From the NCBI GenBank assembly GCA_964429715.1, contig CAYSCV010000002.1:1-41246 (forward strand): DNA of 41,246 nucleotides, in the 5' to 3' direction. This DNA comes from JACPNA01 sp964429715. GTDB taxonomy: Archaea; Nanobdellota; Nanobdellia; Woesearchaeales; GW2011-AR9. The position numbers and the translations under genes were made by a program. Positions 23,700-30,691 of the stretch are shown here, in pieces (the first letter of the stretch is position 1; every line of letters begins with the position of its first letter). A model generated the notes under the pieces. It did no database searches. It was not told the origin of the DNA and saw only the letters and a list, made by a program, of their open reading frames with translations.

Positions 23700-24482
23700 A
23701 TGCCAAAACTCCTCCCTATCTCCTTCCCAAATCATCAACAAGAACTTCTCCGCGGCATTATCCATCTCCCCAAAAACTACAACAAAAAAATAGGCACCGC
23801 GATTATCTACCTGCACGGCTTCCCTGGCAGTATGTTTGGCACTGCTAAACGTTTCCTAACCCCGCTTGCCAAACTCGGCTTCCTCTGCATGCGCTTTGAA
23901 TTCTCCGGCACAAATACATCAGAAGGAAAATTCGAAAATAAATTGATGAGCAAAGAAGTCAAAGAAATTAAATTAGCCATCAACTTCTTACAAAAAAACT
24001 ACGGCTTCCAAAAACTCATTCTCATTGGCCATTCTACTGGTGCCATTGACGCCGCGTTATACGCACATAAAGACAAAAGAATCACCAAGCTCATTCTCTC
24101 TGGTGGCGTCTCCGATCTTAAACACGCCGTACGCTACGACTTCACCGACTTGCAAGTCCACCAATTTTGGAAACAAGGCTATATCACTTACCATCGCCCC
24201 GGCCATTGGTCAAATAATAAGAAACTCAACAAAGCATTTTATGATGAATTCTTCACCATCAATCTCCCTCTTGCCATTCAAAAATTCCATAAACCAGTTC
24301 TCATTCTTCACGGAGAAAAAGACGAAGGCGTCCCCGTATTCAATGCCAGACAAGTCTACAAACTCCTCCCCGGAAAAAAGAAATTAGCCATCATCAAAGG
24401 CGCTGACCATGGTTTCTCTCGAAAAAAAGATGCTCTAATGGCATTAAACAAAGTGTATACGTTTGTAAAGAAAGGGATATGA
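23700..24482 (+). CDS. Alpha/beta hydrolase
   Basis: 260-residue serine hydrolase of the alpha/beta fold. Oxyanion region: IIYLHGFPGS; nucleophile Ser112 in LIGHSTGAID; acid Asp208 in LILHGEKDEGVPV; base His237 in GADHGFSRK. It is like bacterial and archaeal serine aminopeptidase/esterase-type proteins (dienelactone hydrolase-like or YtmA-like). No signal peptide. The substrate is unknown. It follows secD by 73 bp with its own AT-rich upstream region and ends 6 bp before the stop of the convergent cupin gene. Confidence 0.88.
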   Translation: MPKLLPISFPNHQQELLRGIIHLPKNYNKKIGTAIIYLHGFPGSMFGTAKRFLTPLAKLGFLCMRFEFSGTNTSEGKFENKLMSKEVKEIKLAINFLQKNYGFQKLILIGHSTGAIDAALYAHKDKRITKLILSGGVSDLKHAVRYDFTDLQVHQFWKQGYITYHRPGHWSNNKKLNKAFYDEFFTINLPLAIQKFHKPVLILHGEKDEGVPVFNARQVYKLLPGKKKLAIIKGADHGFSRKKDALMALNKVYTFVKKGI

Positions 24483-24488
24483 ACTATT

Positions 24489-25199
24489 TTAATTCGGTAA
24501 ATGTTGATATATAAATTTTATTTTTTCGTACACATACTCTTTTGAAAAATGAGGAGGACGAAAGTGAAGTTCTTGTGAATCTACTGGTTTTAGTTCATAT
24601 ATAATCTGAATCGGGTTTACAAAATGACCTTGCAACACTAATGTTGCAGAAGGAGAAAGTTGACAGCCGAGCCGGTGTATTCCTTTATGATTAAAAGAGT
24701 ATGGTTGTCCTGCCGAGATTGATTCTTTTTTTAAGCAGGTTAAATCAAGTTGTCTATCAAATACTTTATTATGTCCAACTCCTGGTAGAACTTGAGGGAT
24801 ATAACGCCATACAGGAAGATCACCTGGTCCTGCCGTTTCAGTATATGTTTCTTGATAAACTTGTCCAAATAAGCAGATGGAAGCAAAATCCCAATTATGT
24901 ATATGCGGGCCACCCCCCTTGTTAATTTCCTCCCAAAAGTGAATACGCAATGCCGGTTCTTGTACTTTTTCTCCAGGTTGCCACAGAATATAACGGTCAA
25001 ATCCATTTAAGTGTCTCGATGATTTTTTGGCAAGAGCTTCTAATGAAGAGTCATCATTTAAGGTCATTTCAAGAACTGTTTTAAGATCGCCATTTTCCCA
25101 TATTTTTGTTAAAGCATCAAGTACCTGAGGATGTAAAGGGCGATTTGCATATTCTATTAACCTCTTAAAACCAGCTGGGAAATTATTTATATTTATCAC
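24489..25199 (-). CDS. Cupin-fold protein of unknown function
   Basis: 236-residue protein with a cupin-like metal-binding core. Motif 1 is GGGPHIHNWDFASICLFG (HxH spacing; no Glu at the usual place), and the later His lies in FNHKGIHRLGCQLSPSATLVLQG, together giving a three-His site like cysteine dioxygenase and similar thiol dioxygenases. The N-terminal 60 residues are helical. The C-terminal part (VNPIQIIYELKPVDSQEL) continues the barrel. I do not recognise a named family. It is convergent with the hydrolase gene and separate from the membrane-protein gene upstream. Confidence 0.55.
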   Translation of the reverse strand: MININNFPAGFKRLIEYANRPLHPQVLDALTKIWENGDLKTVLEMTLNDDSSLEALAKKSSRHLNGFDRYILWQPGEKVQEPALRIHFWEEINKGGGPHIHNWDFASICLFGQVYQETYTETAGPGDLPVWRYIPQVLPGVGHNKVFDRQLDLTCLKKESISAGQPYSFNHKGIHRLGCQLSPSATLVLQGHFVNPIQIIYELKPVDSQELHFRPPHFSKEYVYEKIKFIYQHLPN

Positions 25200-25230
25200 G
25201 GACGAAAAAAATAAGAGTTGACTTATAAAA

Positions 25231-25749
25231 CTATTTGAGAATTACTGCCTTCTTTCCATGATATGCTATCTTCATCTGCTCAAATAAAAAAGGCATAATA
25301 AACGCCGCCATAAACACAATACTGACAATCCACGGATTATGGGCAGTATTTGGTATCTTCAATTCTGCCATAAATCTATTTGAAACCATCACTGTAATCA
25401 ACATATTAGCCAATGCAATAATCGGAATAATAATACTTGCTAATACATGATGATGCCGTTCTAAATGTCCAATATCTGTAATCAGATAATTATACAAAAA
25501 TCCAATTGATCCCGCTAACAGCACCACAACAAGATATAATGCCCAACTCTGAAACACGATAATAAACGGAATCAACACTAACGACACCATCAAATTCGCA
25601 AAAATAATAACCACAATCGCCGTCCAAAACACAATTTTCGCAAAATGCACATCATGATGTTGCGTATCTGAAAGAATTGCCTGCGCTCGCTGAATCTCTT
25701 TCTCATTCCATCCTTTCTCTAACAACTGCAACGTATGATGCTTTTTCAT
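25231..25749 (-). CDS. Four-helix membrane protein, unknown
   Basis: 172-residue membrane protein. The cytosolic N-terminus has a helix with KGWNEKEIQRAQAILSD and His-rich HHDVHF. Then come hydrophobic segments at about 40-62 (IVFWTAIVVIIFANLMVSLVL), 68-92, 102-122 (ASIIIPIIALANMLITVMV) and 142-160. A LERHHHV sequence lies between helices 2 and 3. No known family recognised. It ends the leftward run that begins with secG; a GGGAGAT motif precedes its ATG. A structural or envelope role is only a guess. Confidence 0.6.
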   Translation of the reverse strand: MKKHHTLQLLEKGWNEKEIQRAQAILSDTQHHDVHFAKIVFWTAIVVIIFANLMVSLVLIPFIIVFQSWALYLVVVLLAGSIGFLYNYLITDIGHLERHHHVLASIIIPIIALANMLITVMVSNRFMAELKIPNTAHNPWIVSIVFMAAFIMPFLFEQMKIAYHGKKAVILK

Positions 25750-25814
25750 TCTAACATCTCCCCTATTTTTTTATTATATCTACAATTAATTATTTAAATA
25801 ATTTAAGATACATT

Positions 25815-26543
25815 TTAATCTACTTTTTTATGAAGACTAATATATTCTGCCACTTTGTTAAATTGCCGTGCTGAACGACAACGCGGATGCAGATAATTCA
25901 ATGGCACTTGCCGATGAACCGCTTTGCGTATTTTACTATCGACTCTTAACGTCGCAATGACTGGATAATTCAAAATTCGTTCAATCTCTTCTAATTTCAA
26001 TTCATGCCGCGATGCCCAATGAGTCATATTTAACACAATCCCTGTAATTGTATTATCATTCGCTTGCGCTACATGTATCGTTTTCAATGCATCCATCACT
26101 GAACTCAAGTTCGGCATCGTCACAATTAACGCTTCATCAGAATTCTTGAGAATATGGCTCACATCATACCCTAACCCGCTTGGTGCATCAATTAATACAA
26201 AATCTGCGGTATTATCTAAATGCTCAAAAATCTCTGTCATCTTCTGCGGATTCGTTTTCTGAAACTCACTATACGATGGCGACGCTGGAATAAATGTTAA
26301 ACCAGATTCATGAAGATACATCGCATCTTTCAAATCTTTCTCTTTTCGTAAAAACTTGTTGATTGTTCCTTCAGGATTCATAACTCCTAAATGTATTCCC
26401 ACATTCGGCGTCACTAAATTAGCATCCACAACCACCACTTTTTTCCCCATATCTGTTAACGCCTGTCCTAAATTAATTGCTGTCGTTGTCTTCCCTACTC
26501 CTCCTTTACCAGAAACCAACGTAATAAATCGTGTCATAATCAT
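25815..26543 (-). CDS. MinD/ParA-family ATPase
   Basis: 242-residue deviant Walker-A ATPase. LVSGKGGVGKTTTAINLGQAL (residues 9-29) is the KGGxGKT motif with the signature Lys; VVVVDANLVTPNVGIHLG is the A' motif; FVLIDAPSGLGYDVS is Walker B. Its C-terminus lacks a clear amphipathic membrane-targeting helix of bacterial MinD. Archaeal MinD homologues position surface structures or regulate other processes rather than FtsZ. It follows two paralogous small helical proteins of unknown function in the same direction, which are candidate partners by context alone. Confidence 0.88.
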   Translation of the reverse strand: MIMTRFITLVSGKGGVGKTTTAINLGQALTDMGKKVVVVDANLVTPNVGIHLGVMNPEGTINKFLRKEKDLKDAMYLHESGLTFIPASPSYSEFQKTNPQKMTEIFEHLDNTADFVLIDAPSGLGYDVSHILKNSDEALIVTMPNLSSVMDALKTIHVAQANDNTITGIVLNMTHWASRHELKLEEIERILNYPVIATLRVDSKIRKAVHRQVPLNYLHPRCRSARQFNKVAEYISLHKKVD

Positions 26544-26635
26544 TTAGAAACATCTAGTGCTATTTAATGTTTTTGGCGGTAGAGACTATGTAGAAAAAGC
26601 ACTACCCCTCAAATAAACTTCACCAGAACTAACAT

Positions 26636-27106
26636 CTAATCATCATCTTCACTTTTACCAACAAGAACAGTCCACGCGTATGTAGAAAACTCATGCATAA
26701 ATTTCTCACAATTCATCAAATTATCAATATTAATCTCTGCCGTCGCATGATCCAATTCCACAACAAACGTCACATGTCGTCGGAATTCCTCTCGTTTTGT
26801 ATACGGCAACTTTAAAATCGTTCGTAAAAATGCATAAAATGTCAAATATCGCTGTAATTCTAAATCAGTCGGATAAATTTCCGTCACTTTTGTCGCCCGT
26901 AACGCTGGACTTTTTGGCAGCATTTCGATCAATTTATCTTCTTTCGCTTTCTCTAAAAAAGCATCTATAATCAAATCAATGCAACTCACCATCCGATTCA
27001 ATGCATTGATAATCACATCTACGGTTCTAGTATATTTTAAACTTACATAGATAATATGTTCCAACCGCTTAAGTTCATCACGTGCTTCTAAAAGATAATC
27101 ATTCAT
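26636..27106 (-). CDS. Helical protein of unknown function, paralogue A
   Basis: 156-residue, nearly all-helical protein with no recognised family. It starts NDYLLEARDELKRLEHIIYV and is rich in Leu, Glu and Lys. It is a divergent paralogue of the protein encoded just upstream: the same opening (Y-x3-A-[RK]-x-E), an aligned helix ending in LP, a Q-[RQ]-Y-[LI]-TF stretch (LELQRYLTFYAF) and an EF-[RQ]-R stretch (KREEFRRHVTF) occur in the same order. The fold resembles HEPN-like helical bundles, but no RNase motif is visible. It lies between its paralogue and the MinD-like ATPase. Confidence 0.6.
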   Translation of the reverse strand: MNDYLLEARDELKRLEHIIYVSLKYTRTVDVIINALNRMVSCIDLIIDAFLEKAKEDKLIEMLPKSPALRATKVTEIYPTDLELQRYLTFYAFLRTILKLPYTKREEFRRHVTFVVELDHATAEINIDNLMNCEKFMHEFSTYAWTVLVGKSEDDD

Positions 27107-27148
27107 TGTATATTGTAACTAGGGAGGAGAGAAAAGAAGTCCTCCTTT

Positions 27149-27628
27149 TTATGTCTTTCTATCCGTAATCTCACAAATCCGATTTATAAACAATGTAGCC
27201 GTTTGAATATCTTGTTGTATACTCGTAACTGTAAGCGGCTCTAATCTATATTCTGTATCTGCAATAACATACTTATTCCCTCGTTGAAACTCCATTGGGC
27301 TCTTCTCATGTAATTCTATCACCCCGCTAATTTTATTAATAAACGTGATATACTGCTGCTCAATGCGGTGTAATTTACACGATTTCCGTTTAAATACGTC
27401 GTATCTCTCTTTTACTCCTGTAGGCAAACTAGAAATAACTTTTCGTTCTAAATCATACTCTAACAATCCATTTATAGCCGACTGCAGTGCATAATGGACA
27501 TGCATAAGAATATTCACTAACAGCTGTGGATCTTTTAACGAACGTAACGTCACATTCAGAAGATACTCTGCTGAATCCACTTCTCGTTTTGCATTTTCAA
27601 TATATTTAGATGAAATCAAAGAAGACAT
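27149..27628 (-). CDS. Helical protein of unknown function, paralogue B
   Basis: 159-residue helical protein, divergent paralogue of the downstream 156-residue protein. It reads SKYIENAKREVDSAEYLLNV at the start, has VHYALQSAINGLLEYDLERK in the second helical hairpin, and shares the IEQQYITFINKI and MEFQRGNKYVI stretches with its neighbour's corresponding ones. The hairpin 'A...INGLLEYDL..K' resembles HEPN-type folds. It starts 31 bp after the NAC gene, so it may be made with the nascent-chain machinery, but its function is unknown. Confidence 0.6.
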   Translation of the reverse strand: MSSLISSKYIENAKREVDSAEYLLNVTLRSLKDPQLLVNILMHVHYALQSAINGLLEYDLERKVISSLPTGVKERYDVFKRKSCKLHRIEQQYITFINKISGVIELHEKSPMEFQRGNKYVIADTEYRLEPLTVTSIQQDIQTATLFINRICEITDRKT

Positions 27629-27659
27629 TATTAATCAATATGCTAAAAACTATAAAAAC

Positions 27660-28010
27660 CTATTCCTCACTTTGCGTTAGCCTCATAATCGCATCTGCCA
27701 AATCCCCTTTTGTCAATTCGAGCGTCTCCTGCGCCTTCTCTCGCGTAACTGAAGCTTGCTCCATCACTGTCTTGATATCCTCTTCAGAAATCTCAACCGT
27801 TGTATTTGAAAGCGCCCGCTCATGAAATTCACCAGTCAACTGAAACGTCTCTTGTCCCATCATATTCACTTTTGCGACAGATGGATTTGGAAACACTAAC
27901 TCTTTATCCGGCAAACGAATGATAACTTCCTGCGCTGGTAAATCAACCTGTTGGATGCCCATCTTGCGCATCATCTGCTGCATTTGTCGCGGATTCACAC
28001 CTGGAAACAT
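27660..28010 (-). CDS. nac: Nascent polypeptide-associated complex protein (NAC alpha)
   Basis: 116-residue ribosome-associated chaperone. Order of parts: short N-terminal helix FPGVNPRQMQQMMRKMGIQ, the NAC beta-barrel (EVIIRLPDKELVFPNPSVAK, MMGQETFQLTGEF), and a C-terminal UBA domain (DIKTVMEQASVTREKAQETL, GDLADAIMRLT). ATG 28010 is chosen rather than the longer frame because GGAGG stands about 10 bases upstream and the protein then begins with the family's MFPG(V/M)NPRQM. It follows secG by 22 bp, an operon joining nascent-chain binding to membrane insertion. Confidence 0.95.
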   Translation of the reverse strand: MFPGVNPRQMQQMMRKMGIQQVDLPAQEVIIRLPDKELVFPNPSVAKVNMMGQETFQLTGEFHERALSNTTVEISEEDIKTVMEQASVTREKAQETLELTKGDLADAIMRLTQSEE

Positions 28011-28032
28011 TTTTTTCTTTTCCTCCAAAGTC

Positions 28033-28185
28033 TCATGCACCAAAATAATGTAGAAGTACAACCACAAGCATCACTAATAAACAAAGAACAACAACCGCTC
28101 CTGGCGAAATTTTAATTTTCGAAGTTGATTCATCGAACCGCATCAATCCGCCCTGTCCTGAAGGTAACCGCATTTGATCTGCCAT
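28033..28185 (-). CDS. secG: Preprotein translocase subunit SecG (Sec61-beta type)
   Basis: 50-residue single-span membrane protein, below common ORF cutoffs. It reads MADQMRLPSGQGGLMRFDES, then SKIKISPGAVVVL, then a membrane helix of about 20 residues ending in HYFGA. The LPSGQGGLMRFDE and KISP elements are the archaeal Sec61-beta signature. A perfect AGGAGGAT stands directly before the ATG, and CTTATAAAA (28206-28214) lies about 25 bases upstream. It is the first gene of a leftward unit with NAC. It associates with SecYE, which is not in the window. Confidence 0.9.
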   Translation of the reverse strand: MADQMRLPSGQGGLMRFDESTSKIKISPGAVVVLCLLVMLVVVLLHYFGA

Positions 28186-28205
28186 ATCCTCCTAGAAATG
28201 CACTG

Positions 28206-28214
28206 TTTTATAAG
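28206..28214 (-). promoter_or_regulatory. TATA box for secG-nac unit
   Basis: CTTATAAAA on the minus strand about 25 bases before the secG start. The A/T-rich tract between here and 28249 also gives the T-run that should end the RNase P RNA transcript. Confidence 0.55.
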
Positions 28215-28225
28215 GTTTTTGGAAA

Positions 28226-28248
28226 AATTTAAAAAAATATAAAAAAAA
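28226..28248 (-). terminator. T-run terminator after RNase P RNA
   Basis: Directly after the 3' strand of the RNase P RNA P1 stem, the minus strand reads CCTTTTTTTTATATTTTTTT, a strong intrinsic T-tract of the kind that ends archaeal transcription. Confidence 0.6.
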
Positions 28249-28615
28249 GGTAGAGTGGCCTAAGCCGCCTTTTGTTAGACCCAAAACAAGCACAAAGCTT
28301 GTCGATAGTCATTTAGAGCATTCTACTATGCGTCTGTAACAGACTTGCACCGGCAAGATCCATTTTCTCGCGGATCTTCTGACATTGCTGTCAGCAAGGA
28401 TTCACCGTTTCATCGTTCCCTATAAAGACGTCAACGGGTTATCTCACTTCAATCACTTGAAGCTTCACCGCATCATCCCTAATTTATAGGACGTGTCGTG
28501 TCTGAGCCAGAGCCAAGGGCTTTCCCCTTCTCACTTCTGTAAGTGGCCTTTTTATGGTGGGCGGACTTTCCTGAGTATCTTTTGCAAGATTCCCGTCGCT
28601 CCTGCCACTGCTACC
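28249..28615 (-). ncRNA. rnpB: RNase P RNA
   Basis: About 367-nt RNA on the minus strand. The ends pair as P1: 5' GGTAGcAGTGG with 3' CCACTCTACC. Conserved region I is CAGGAAAGTCCGCCCACC near the 5' end. Near the 3' end the RNA has CTCTAAATGACTATCGAC (conserved region IV-like, compare AGAUgAAUGACUGUC of bacteria) and AACAAAAGGCGGCTTAGG (region V). A TATA-like TCTTAAAATA at 28637-28646 lies about 25 bases upstream of the 5' end, and a T-run follows the 3' end. The catalytic RNA matures tRNA 5' ends together with archaeal proteins such as the Rpr2 homologue at 2899-3213. Confidence 0.93.
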
Positions 28616-28636
28616 TTTAGAAGCTAAAAATTAGCC

Positions 28637-28646
28637 TATTTTAAGA
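28637..28646 (-). promoter_or_regulatory. TATA box for RNase P RNA gene
   Basis: TCTTAAAATA on the minus strand, about 26 bases before the predicted RNA 5' end at 28615. Confidence 0.55.
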
Positions 28647-28673
28647 ATGTTGCGCCAGAAAAATACAAATTCA

Positions 28674-29045
28674 CTAATTCGATGAAAGCTGTTCAACAAC
28701 ACGCACAATACCTGAGAGGGGACCTTTTTCTGCAATTATTTTTTGTTTTTCTACTGTAGACAGCCCATTATAAAATCGATCAATTTCTGTTGCATCTTTG
28801 AGGTATTTTTGTTCACCTATCGGAGACACAACCCAATGTGGTCCATTTGGTGCAGTATGATAAAAACTGTGGCCAAGCGATCGTTGCACACATTCTTGAT
28901 ATAACAACCAATTAGTCTGCGCCTCTCGTCCAAATTCCCCTGAATCCATGTCCATGTTCCCCATCGGCAAATTGCTCCCAAACTCTCGTAGAAACTGTTT
29001 TCCTGGTTCTTCTACAATGGTATAAAACGGCACATATTCTGGCAT
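28674..29045 (-). CDS. Hypothetical protein
   Basis: 123-residue soluble protein, no family recognised. It begins PEYVPFYTIVEEPGKQFLRE, contains a Met/Gly/Asp-rich loop (MGNMDMDSGEFG), aromatic NWLLYQECVQR and SFYHTAPNGPHWVVSP, and ends with helices (DATEIDRFYNGLSTVEKQK). There are no membrane segments or cysteine clusters. A TATA-like TTTATTAAAAG lies about 27 bases before the ATG, supporting it as a real monocistronic gene. It sits between traB and rnpB. Confidence 0.55.
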   Translation of the reverse strand: MPEYVPFYTIVEEPGKQFLREFGSNLPMGNMDMDSGEFGREAQTNWLLYQECVQRSLGHSFYHTAPNGPHWVVSPIGEQKYLKDATEIDRFYNGLSTVEKQKIIAEKGPLSGIVRVVEQLSSN

Positions 29046-29094
29046 TATATAAACAAAGAAAACTCTTTTAATAAATCTTTGGCCATTCTAACTT

Positions 29095-29781
29095 CTATCT
29101 CACAACATCCACTTTCAACAGTAATTCTCGCATCCCTTTCTCATGCCCTGCACCCACCACTGCCAAAATTTTCTTCCCCGGATACTCTTTCATCAGCCTA
29201 ATCAGTTGCCTAATCATATACTTGTTTCGATCCTCAACTAATGTCTTATACACACTCGGATACCTTTCTTGAAAATGCCCCATCATCTTCTCAATCAATT
29301 CTTTGCTTGGCACTTTGCGCAAATCAAACTGCGTAAACCCCAATTTCTTCATCTGCCGTTTAGGAAACAACAACCCTAACACAACCTCCTCCACAAAACG
29401 ATACTTCTCTTTCCACGTCAACGACTTTGAAAATTTCGCCAGTGTAATCTTAATCGGCTGATCAATCAATTCGGCTTGTAACTTGTGCTTCTTCGCCAAC
29501 TCCAACGCTATCTTCATCTCCGCACCAGGCGAAATACCCACACTTTGCCCTAATTTTTGCTGTATGATCTGCCCAATTTTCGCAAATAAATACCCTTTCA
29601 CCCCAACTTCCATAACAATCGCAAGCGACACCCGTCGTTTTTCCTCTGTAAACAACGATGCTGCCCGCTCTATATCTAATTCTACTGCGATAATATCCGG
29701 TTTCCACGTCTCCACAATAGAAGTAATCTCTTTGATACTTTCCGCAGCAATATGCGATGTTCCTAGCAAACGAAGTTCCAT
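29095..29781 (-). CDS. TraB/PrgY-family protein (catalytic-like domain only)
   Basis: 228-residue member of the TraB/PrgY (Tiki-like) superfamily. The hallmark motifs are present: LLGTSHIAAES at the N-terminus, AVELDIERAASL near residue 35, and AVVGAGHEKGMRELL near the C-terminus (two GxxH-type motifs and the conserved Glu). Longer archaeal members carry a C-terminal membrane region of about 150 residues; this one stops after the core and has no evident membrane helix. Family members are thought to be metal-dependent proteases or regulators of peptide signals; the function in archaea is unknown. A TATA box shared with the divergent PRC gene makes its mRNA probably leaderless. Confidence 0.82.
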   Translation of the reverse strand: MELRLLGTSHIAAESIKEITSIVETWKPDIIAVELDIERAASLFTEEKRRVSLAIVMEVGVKGYLFAKIGQIIQQKLGQSVGISPGAEMKIALELAKKHKLQAELIDQPIKITLAKFSKSLTWKEKYRFVEEVVLGLLFPKRQMKKLGFTQFDLRKVPSKELIEKMMGHFQERYPSVYKTLVEDRNKYMIRQLIRLMKEYPGKKILAVVGAGHEKGMRELLLKVDVVR

Positions 29782-29803
29782 TGACTACTCGATAACAGAA
29801 AAG

Positions 29804-29824
29804 TATTTAAACTTACGCTAGCGT
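29804..29824. promoter_or_regulatory. Divergent promoter with palindrome
   Basis: TATTTAAA (29804-29811), nearly symmetrical and so usable in both directions, lies 25-27 bases before the traB ATG on the minus strand and upstream of the PRC-barrel gene on the plus strand. Next to it is the perfect 10-bp palindrome ACGCTAGCGT (29815-29824), a possible operator. Confidence 0.5.
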
Positions 29825-29862
29825 GTATACATTCATAAAATTATCAATTGAGGTGGTTATTC

Positions 29863-30135
29863 ATGTTAAAAATGAGAAAAGTATCGGATTCGTATGATTT
29901 AAAAGTATTTACAGATTCTGGAGATTACTTTGGCGATATCGAAGATTGTATCGTTGCCGGGAATAAAATCTCTGGCTGGAAAATCAAAGCCACAAAAACA
30001 TCTTTTTTAAGTCGTGTGATTGGCAGTGCCAAAGGTGTAATCGTCCCACATCAATTAGTCAAATCCGTTGGTGATGTCTTTATCATCTCTAAAAATGCTG
30101 TTCCCAGCACTGATATGAACGACAAAGACGATTAG
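29863..30135 (+). CDS. PRC-barrel domain protein
   Basis: 90-residue PRC-barrel protein. LKVFTDSGDYFGDIEDCIVAGNKISGWKIKATK is described here by its parts: the opening strand 'DLKVFTDSGDYFGDIED', the turn 'VAGNKISGWKI' and the later VIVPHQLVKSVGDVFIIS, which together match the small beta-barrel of archaeal PRC proteins. ATG 29863 is selected because GAGGTGG stands about 7 bases upstream. Such proteins are found in RNA processing (RimM-type) and in archaeal CdvA/SepF-related contexts; the role here is unknown. Confidence 0.75.
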   Translation: MLKMRKVSDSYDLKVFTDSGDYFGDIEDCIVAGNKISGWKIKATKTSFLSRVIGSAKGVIVPHQLVKSVGDVFIISKNAVPSTDMNDKDD

Positions 30136-30149
30136 AAAAATAATCAAAT

Positions 30150-30254
30150 ATGGCTCTTTCCAAAGCTCAGCAATACCATAAAGAATTATTACAATACCAT
30201 TATTGTAACGGTGAACAAGAAATCATCGAAGAAGCTTGGTATCTTGCCGCTTAA
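30150..30254 (+). CDS. Possible small protein (34 aa)
   Basis: A 34-codon ORF starting 14 bp after the PRC-barrel gene. It encodes an amphipathic, acidic helical peptide (ALSKAQQYHKELLQYHYCNG, then EQEIIEEAWYLAA). No ribosome-binding site is visible and no family is recognised. The composition looks protein-like, but at this length chance is possible. The rest of the gap to the tRNA 3' end is AT-rich with nothing else seen. Confidence 0.35.
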   Translation: MALSKAQQYHKELLQYHYCNGEQEIIEEAWYLAA

Positions 30255-30351
30255 TTTCTTTACTCCATTTTTAAAATTGGATTTATCTTTTTTCTAAAAT
30301 TAAATTTACTCCTGCTTTTCAAATCATCAATTCATCAAAAAAAGAAAAATA

Positions 30352-30567
30352 TGCGGACGGCAGGATTTTCTCGCCGCAACCTAATAGTCGTGGTGGGCAA
30401 CGTCGCAACATATGCCCGCCCTACTCGCCTAGATTGCTGGCACTTGAACCTGCGAAGGCACTAAGCCAATAGATGACTTATAACGAGTTTATTCATCGCA
30501 CTCTAACTGAGCACTCATCACTCAAATACCTTGAGTCTATCCCATTTGACCACTCTGGCACGTCCGC
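30352..30567 (-). tRNA. tRNA-Leu(CAA) with two introns (37/38 and T-loop)
   Basis: The acceptor strands GCGGACG (30567-30561) and CGTCCGC (30359-30353) pair perfectly, with discriminator A. D-arm: CCA-GAGTGGTCAAA-TGG with the G18G19-type loop. Anticodon stem ATAGA / TCTAT and loop CTCAAG|A give anticodon CAA only if 30475-30529 (55 nt) is removed between positions 37 and 38. A class II variable arm GGC-TTAGT-GCC supports Leu. The T-stem GCAGG (30453-30449) pairs with CCTGC (30364-30360), but the T-loop TTCAA is separated from its last two bases by about 77 nt (about 30367-30443), i.e. a second intron. Intron 2 itself folds (GCCaGCAA with TTGCGGC). Exons: 30530-30567, 30444-30474, 30352-30366, giving an 84-nt mature RNA without encoded CCA. 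Intron 2 ends are uncertain by about 2 nt. Confidence 0.88.
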
Positions 30568-30632
30568 AACGACAGTGAGGACTGACAGTTCCGAAAAAAA
30601 GTTTTTTTTTCGCTTACTGGCACGTCCGCAAC
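30555..30632. repeat. 16-bp direct duplication of tRNA 5' end with A/T hairpin between
   Basis: CTGGCACGTCCGCAAC occurs at 30555-30570 (the 5' end of the tRNA-Leu gene plus three upstream bases) and again at 30617-30632. The 46 bp between include CGAAAAAAA-gtt-TTTTTTTCG (30592-30612), a perfect 9-pair stem. The distal copy lies 5 bases from a TATA-like CTATAAAAG (30637-30645 on the minus strand); a second TATA-like TTTTATAAAA is at 30660-30669. Confidence 0.8.
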
Positions 30633-30636
30633 TAAT

Positions 30637-30669
30637 CTTTTATAGAAAACTATCATTCTTTTTATAAAA
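30637..30669 (-). promoter_or_regulatory. Two TATA-like boxes upstream of tRNA-Leu
   Basis: CTATAAAAG (30637-30645) would start transcription near 30613-30618, between the two repeat copies. TTTTATAAAA (30660-30669) would start it near 30637, just before the distal copy. Which is used decides the length of the pre-tRNA leader. Confidence 0.45.
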
Positions 30670-30691
30670 TTAACTGAAAAATAGATACTTA

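Noticed and set aside
28033..28067. Longer N-terminus for NAC starting at 28067
   Set aside because: The extension overlaps the secG stop codon region and lacks a ribosome-binding site; GGAGG before ATG 28010 and the family's usual N-terminus support the shorter form.
30352..30632. CRISPR-like repeat at the tRNA locus
   Set aside because: Only two copies of a 16-bp sequence, and one is the 5' end of a tRNA gene. No repeat-spacer series exists there or anywhere else in the window.
30473..30667. Possible 64-codon rightward protein over the tRNA locus
   Set aside because: It lies antisense across the tRNA gene, its introns and the duplicated leader; the translation has no protein-like pattern and the tRNA pairing explains the sequence.
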